Assembly (NCBI GenBank): GCA_000442125.1
Contig: KE546966.1
Coordinates: 2,343,471 to 2,407,470 of the forward strand
Direction: 5' to 3'
Length of the DNA: 64,000 nt
Source: Opeltia flavorubescens
Taxonomy: Eukaryota; Ascomycota; Lecanoromycetes; Teloschistales; Teloschistaceae
The translations under genes were made by a program, and so were the position numbers. Under the pieces are notes generated by a model, which searched no databases, was not told the DNA's origin, and was given only the letters and a program-made list of their open reading frames with translations. Numbering within the stretch: position 1 is the stretch's first letter; each line of letters begins with the position of its first letter. Shown here piece by piece: positions 58,851-64,000 of the stretch.

Positions 58851-59599
58851 GCCAGAGTCGACATTTACGACTATATAGCGTACCTATCGGTTAAGCTAAG
58901 GGCTATTGCTATTCTCGCTTATAACCTCTACTACGTCTATTAGAGGAAATTCCTGATCTACTGCGAATAGCCGGTTATATAGTGGTTGATTAAGAGCTTT
59001 CTAGTAAACTTAGGGTTCCTTATTATATTAATCCGGTCGGTATATAAGTAATATAATAGAAACGCCGCCGTAGATAGGTTCAACGACCTTAATAATAACG
59101 CTATAGGGTTGGTTATTAGTATACGCACTTCCGCGACCTCTAAAAACTTCTAATTCGGAGGGTCGGATATTATATTCCCGGACGTATATACTAACGTGTA
59201 GTTTATTATCCAGGTATCAGGCCGTGTACTAAGGCTCGGATAGAAGAACCGATATACCTTCTATACTATAACAATATTATACTTATACGACCAGGCGTTA
59301 AGTACCCTCGCGACCTAGAAAATATATCTAATTATTACCGGGCAGGCCGACATTAGAGTTCCTCAGGCTATAGTAGATAAGATCCGCGCCTGTATATTAG
59401 AGGAAGATTTCGAAGATATCCTGTAGGATTTTACCAGCGAATATATATTAACGTAGTCGGAGAACTTCTACCGCGACTTATTTAAACAGCGCTGTTCTCG
59501 GCTATATTAAAAGTCAGTCCGAGATATAACGATAAAAGATTTACTGCTAGAGAAGAAGGAATTTATAAAGAGTAGGAGGGTTAAAAGGCCCCCGGATTA

Positions 59600-60700
59600 A
59601 TTGATTCGGGAAGAAAATTTCTATAATATTCGAATATATTAGGATATAGATTAGGTTATTGCTGGAGGTTTATTATTTCCACCTATACGCTCCCCGGTAT
59701 TAAAATATTAAGGCTAATACTAGATAGAACCTATTAAGTACTTAACGCAAGAGATGGTCTAGCTATCTATTGAAGAGGAGGGTATATAGCCGACGCTATC
59801 GGCAACTCCTAGCTATCAAGAAATTATTAAGGGGAAGATGGGTTTATTAGCTCCGCGTCGTATAAGTTCCCTAAGCTAACCAGCCGATCCTAGAGAAGAA
59901 GAGGAAACGCGTAGAGGAAGAGGAAGTTAAGTTAAATAAATATTCCGGTAAGCACCGGTAATAAGACCTAGTACCTCTAGCGGAGGCCGCAGCTAATATC
60001 TAATAAATAGCAGCGTTTGCAGCGAGGGCGGAGCGCGCGAGAGTTAAGTAGAAGAAGGCGAAGGATAAGGAAGATTTAAAGGTAGCTAAGGCTATTAAAA
60101 GGGTATAAGCGAAGGAAAACCGCGCGGTAGCTATAGCTGCTAAAAAGGCTTAAAAAGGTATGTCGGAACGGTAAAATTCCTAGACTAAGGTATACAGCTG
60201 ACTAGCTCCCTGCAGCCTAAAAGAAGATTGGTAAAGCTAATCTGAAGAGAACGAACGCTTCGTCGCAGGTTTTATCGTAGGTTTATATCAACAGCTTTGA
60301 CGAGAAGTCCTTAGAGTCGTCTTTATTTTTAGAGTCCGAAGAACCCGACGATTCTAAAGAATCCGAAAAATCTGAAGTATCCGAAAAATCTAAAGCATCT
60401 AAAAAATTTAAAGAGTCCGAGAAGTCTGACGACTCTAACGAATCTCCTAAACCATCTAAACAACCCTTCCGGGCGGCCTCGAATACGCGTAGCCTTACTA
60501 TTCGTCCGAGTACAAGAGAATACGAACCAACTAGTATAGGTATTAAAGAGCGCTGATTAACTCCGGCCGTACCACCATCCACCTCTAATAAAGAGCTTAG
60601 TTCCCCTTATCCCTCCTAGTATTCGTTCTTAAATACCGATATAGACCTACCGCCTTTAAAGCGCCTGCGTTATAATAAAAAGTATTAGAGTTTAAGCCTT
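59600..60700 (+). pseudogene. Low-complexity coding remains downstream of the helicase core
   Basis: Ala/Lys/Arg-rich (about 60,005-60,170) and Glu/Ser/Lys-rich (about 60,330-60,440) stretches follow the SNF2 core on the same strand. They may be its C-terminal tail or a separate small gene. I cannot link them to the helicase frame with confidence. The minus-strand Asp/Ser-rich frame at 60283-60582 is the mirror of the Ser/Glu repeat. Confidence 0.35.
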
Positions 60701-60710
60701 CTTATATTTA

Positions 60711-60733
60711 TACTCACCTGCAGGTGAGTACGG
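60711..60733. repeat. CCTGCAGG-type palindrome, copy 15, perfect
   Basis: TACTCACCTGCAGGTGAGTA is a perfect 20-bp palindrome, followed by CGG. Confidence 0.85.
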
Positions 60734-62053
60734 TAGAGGTTTTAAGGAATAGCGTCGACGAAGATCTACGCGGTATAAGTTGTTTTCGCTTAATTTATTC
60801 GGTGATACTATTTTATCCTCTTTATATTTATACTGATTATCCTATTCGGAGGCTGTCTAGTCGTTATATCGTCGACGGACGCCTCTATATACTTAAATTA
60901 GATTTTCTCCTCTAACGGCGTGGCCGGTACTAATATTATTCCTTTTATACCCGCCCTCGACGTAATCTTTATATAGAAAAATCACTATTATATATCTACT
61001 AAGTCGCGCCTATATATCGATGCTCCCCTAGTAGTATTACTTAAGCAAATACTCGTTTTAAATAGGCTCGATATTCGAACAATTTAATAAATATTATTTA
61101 TTAATTTTATTACTAGCTATTTAAAACTCCTAAGAGGCGCTGCTGTGCCGAATAGGCCCTTTAGAGTCCATCCCGCCTAACGAGTATTACTAAATAGGGA
61201 TAGAGCCAACTAGTACTCTATATAAAACGCTAAGCTATATAATCGTATCGTATCTAATGATACTACGAACAGGTTCTAGCTATATATAGACAGGCTTTTC
61301 TTGAATCTTTTCTATAACTATTTTACCTAATACTTTTCCTCCTTTCACTCCGTTCGATTCTAGATAAAATTTACCACCGTATAGTTTAAGGGCTTTCTAC
61401 CCGTTTTATAATTATTTATAATTTGTATTGCTTCTATTCGTATACTTTATTTATATTAATATAGTTCGTCTATTATAAAATTTCGATTACGCTATTTACA
61501 GCAGTTTAACTGCTAATACTAACAGCAAATTATAAACTGCCACTATTTATGGCCAACGTTATTATACAGCTGTGCGTGGCAAGCGTTATTATATACAGCT
61601 ATATAGCGTGTGGTACGAGCGCTATTATACTCGATTCTTACCTACTAAGAGCAATTAGCCCCGGAAAATTAAGGGTTACTGGTAAAAGGTTACTCGTTTA
61701 ACCATATCGATGACTCGATATAGTTATTGTCTAGTGCCGATAGAAAACTTTTCATTAGCTAGTAAACTATCTGGAAATTGCGGGTGAAGGGTCTAAGCGA
61801 CGAAGAATTAAAGAAGACTTAGACTATAAGGGTCTTCTTACTATCGGGACCCTTCGAAAAACGGTATAAACTAACGCTAAAGGCGATCCGATAGGACTCC
61901 TAAAATTTATATACTCCCTCGGATAAGGTTATTTTTTTTCTTAACTGCTGCCTCGGATAGTACGCGGTAAAGGCTATAGGGAATTATTTTTCTTCTTAAC
62001 TAACCTTTAGGTTTGGTCGTTAATACTAGCGGTGCCACTAAAGTGGTCCCTAT

Positions 62054-62225
62054 ATACCCACTAGTTTACTATACGGATATTCTTCGCGGTATCTTTATAT
62101 CCGCCCGTTTATTATACGGATATCCTTTATAGTTTTATTATATCCACTAGTATACTAGGCGGCTATCCCTCGTGGATTCTTTATATCCACCAGTATACTA
62201 TACGGATATTATCCGTGAATAAGGT
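62054..62225 (+). repeat. 43-bp minisatellite, four copies
   Basis: Units start at 62054, 62097, 62140 and 62183, exactly 43 bp apart. Each has the form ATATCCRCYMGTWTACTA..GGATAT. Differences between units are mostly transitions. Confidence 0.85.
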
Positions 62226-62361
62226 TGCGTGTTCTTATATATAAAAACCCGTAGACGGGTATAACGAGAATATTATATCAGGGTACTTTAGATACTAACT
62301 TTATATATTGATCTAAATCTATAATTATTTCTTTTAGGGCTAATAAGTTATAGCCGCCTTT

Positions 62362-62385
62362 AAACTCACCTGCAGGTAAGTTCGG
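62362..62385. repeat. CCTGCAGG-type palindrome, copy 16
   Basis: AAACTCACCTGCAGGTAAGT followed by TCGG; one mismatch between the arms. Confidence 0.8.
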
Positions 62386-62849
62386 TTTAGTATTTATATC
62401 TAATTCTCGAGAATATTACTTTTTCGGGTTTCGACTAACTTTTAAGGTTATTTCCCCTAGTTAAGGGCCACGGATGTATCGTGGAACCTTATCGACGTCA
62501 GCTCTTATAAAGTTCGGTCTCGTGGTTACCAGCCTAAATTTAAGGGCCACGGAAGCATTATAGAACTTAATTAGAGTCCCGTTATATAATACTCGACTTT
62601 TTAAAAAGTAGTCCTATTATTAGCCGGAGTAACCTACTCTAATTATAAAGGATATCCTGATTTTATATATATATCGAAACACGATTCTATAATTATAGTT
62701 AAGAGGTCCGAGATTAAATAATCTATAATTGCGATTATAGGTTCTTCGGCTCGCTACTTTCGGTAGTAGTTTCTATATATAATCTAGGACTTTAAATTCA
62801 GCTTTAGGTTGTATTAAAACCTATATTGGTATATAGTACGCGACTGCTT

Positions 62850-62874
62850 GTACTCGCCTATAGTCGAGTTCGGC
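62850..62874. repeat. CCTGCAGG-type palindrome, copy 17
   Basis: GTACTCGCCTATAGTCGAGT followed by TCGGC; centre changed to CTATAG. Confidence 0.75.
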
Positions 62875-64000
62875 TGTTTTTCAGCCTTTATTCTTTACGC
62901 TAATCGCGACTATAGGGTTACGATAAATATTATTAGATCCTATACCGAATAAAAACAATATAGACGCTAACTCTCCGGTGGGACTACTTAAACGCTAGGG
63001 GTACCGGTTATAGCAGCACTGGGTTTATATCGCCCAGAACCTATAGGGGAACCACGGCCAAGGTCACCGAGCTTCTAGACCATTCGCATCTAGTTACTCT
63101 TCCTAGCGGGAGATTTTATCTCGGCGCCGGAGTGCGATGTAAAATACCACGGAGTATTTAGCTAAGTCCGACTTATAAAAATAGTGAAACTAGTAAACTC
63201 GAAGCTTCCTAGGGGTTTCGAACAAGATAACCCTCCTTTAATACTAGGTATAAGAAGAATGGAAGATATAATATATAATTAAAGCTACTAGCAATAGTAT
63301 ACGATCTAACGAAGGCGAGCTAAAGAATGTCCAACTAAAGGTTAGTAATAAATAACGCTGAGAGTACCCGGTAGGAAGATATTAGATAAAAGTTATTATA
63401 ATATTTTATAATTATATTAAACCTTTATTCTCTTCTTCGCTAGATAGTTGGTTTTATCGAGCGGCTAAACTTTTAAGCGATCCAGTTTCGTATTATAACC
63501 TTTACAGTTCTCCAGTTCCGATTTATTACGTTTATCGTTAAGCTTCTAGATAACTCCTCCGCTTCAACTAATAGTAGATACCAATCTTAGATTATAAACG
63601 TCGCAAGGGCTTAAAACGGTCTACCTCTAGCTAGAAAAAAAGGGCTACCGATCGAAATATTTAGTGGAGAAGGTATTATTTTTACCTTTTTATTCGTTAC
63701 TGCTGATGCGGGTGGTTAAATCACGTCGAGATTATTAAATGGCTCTTTTAATTAATAATAATACCATCGAGCTATCGTTGTTCCTTTTAGAGGAATTTGA
63801 CTTAAAGAATCGAAGTATTTAAAGACCCATTAAATAATTTTATAAGAAACTAAAACGTAATTACTTAAACCTAAGGAAAGAATACTCCCGTTCGATAAAA
63901 AGATTAGATATATCGTCCACGACTATAACCTAGAACCTAATATAACCGTATTAGGATCTTATTAAGAATAGGCTTAACCATTTGCTCCTATACCTATAAT

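Larger units (their letters stand above)
55480..59600 (+). pseudogene. SNF2-family helicase relic, RIP-mutated, with two introns
   Basis: SNF2 motifs appear in order: motif I ADDIDLGKTLS (56805-56837; the usual ADDMGLGKT with ATG-to-ATA and GG-to-GA changes), LVTATPIFNK plus DLRGLL (58094-58140, motif III), ISIRTSATSKNF (59114-59149, motif V) and IQVSGRVLRLG (59208-59240, motif VI). SNF2 enzymes use ATP to translocate on DNA or remodel nucleosomes. The frame from 55.5 kb to 56.9 kb is unbroken except for TAA/TAG stops of RIP type. Introns at 56902-57173 (272 nt) and 58760-58850 (91 nt) have GTAAGT/GTAAAT donors and TAG/CAG acceptors, and their lengths exactly account for the frame change between motifs I, III and VI. 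A 1-kb N-terminal region before motif I has no recognised domain. One undetermined base at 55538. Confidence 0.8.
60734..64000. repeat. 3.3 kb of RIP-altered repeat DNA without a traceable gene
   Basis: CpA is scarce and TpA frequent, as in the rest of this block. No frame can be followed. It holds two palindrome copies, a 43-bp array, a short repeat at about 61,553-61,635 and a partial direct repeat (TAAGGGCCACGGA) at about 62,464 and 62,542. The block continues beyond the window. Confidence 0.6.

Noticed and set aside
60283-60582. Minus-strand 99-codon Asp/Ser-rich ORF
   Set aside because: It is the complement of a Glu/Ser/Lys-rich repeat on the plus strand, which continues the coding relics there.
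55480-60700. Starship-type element captain (DUF3435 tyrosine recombinase) or RecQ telomere-linked helicase
   Set aside because: I saw no tyrosine-recombinase motif in the window, and the helicase motifs are of SNF2 type (ADDxxLGKT, TATPI, GRVLRLG), not RecQ.
49147-62874. CRISPR-like array reading of the regularly spaced palindromes
   Set aside because: Spacing is irregular outside one cluster, the spacers in that cluster are repeated rather than unique, and the genome is fungal.

Overview
The window is nuclear DNA of a filamentous ascomycete (Pezizomycotina, probably Dothideomycetes or Leotiomycetes). The evidence is short 45-90 nt introns with GTRNGT donors and CTRAY branch sites, families typical of these fungi (DUF3176, F-box/LRR, Fungal_N, GNAT, small secreted proteins), and a sharp two-speed structure with the imprint of repeat-induced point mutation (RIP). 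I cannot name a species.

Bases 1-31,060 are a gene-sparse block of ordinary composition. It holds two distantly related secreted proteins (200-1156, 7154-8092), a wrecked DUF3176 membrane-protein gene (1589-3467), a decayed or mis-sequenced unrecognised gene (8643-10999), a protealysin-like M4 metalloprotease (minus, 11314-12549), a 0.2 kb MITE with long inverted repeats (13352-13552), a three-exon secreted glycoprotein (15673-17202), a broken F-box gene (17699-19338), a frameshifted GNAT acetyltransferase (minus, 19524-20273), a 783-aa membrane protein (minus, 21105-23456), a small Cys-rich secreted or anchored protein (23968-24614), an effector-like ORF without a visible ATG (26600-27127), and a four-exon Fungal_N + double-LIM gene (minus, 28034-29842). 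Several of these host genes carry small indels rather than C-to-T changes, so they appear to have decayed outside RIP.

Bases about 31,060-48,250 are an extreme AT-rich isochore in which nearly all cytosines outside a few contexts are gone. Almost nothing is readable: a 20-bp AT minisatellite, a tRNA-like relic, a pair of 290-bp direct repeats, and a faint trace of a Ty3/gypsy-type fossil.

Bases about 48,260-64,000 are a second repeat block with milder RIP. CpA/TpG is scarce and TpA abundant, but CpG, CpC and CpT persist and reading frames stay colinear. Two plus-strand gene relics can be followed: a roughly 1,430-codon protein of unknown family with 28-aa and 8-aa internal repeats (about 49.3-53.64 kb), and a SNF2-type helicase (about 55.5-59.6 kb) whose two introns restore the frame exactly. 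Spread through this block, only outside the coding relics, are about 17 copies of a 20-26 bp palindrome centred on CCTGCAGG. Two sets of copies lie inside the two helicase introns. This palindrome family, with the two-gene module it accompanies, is the best candidate here for something undescribed.
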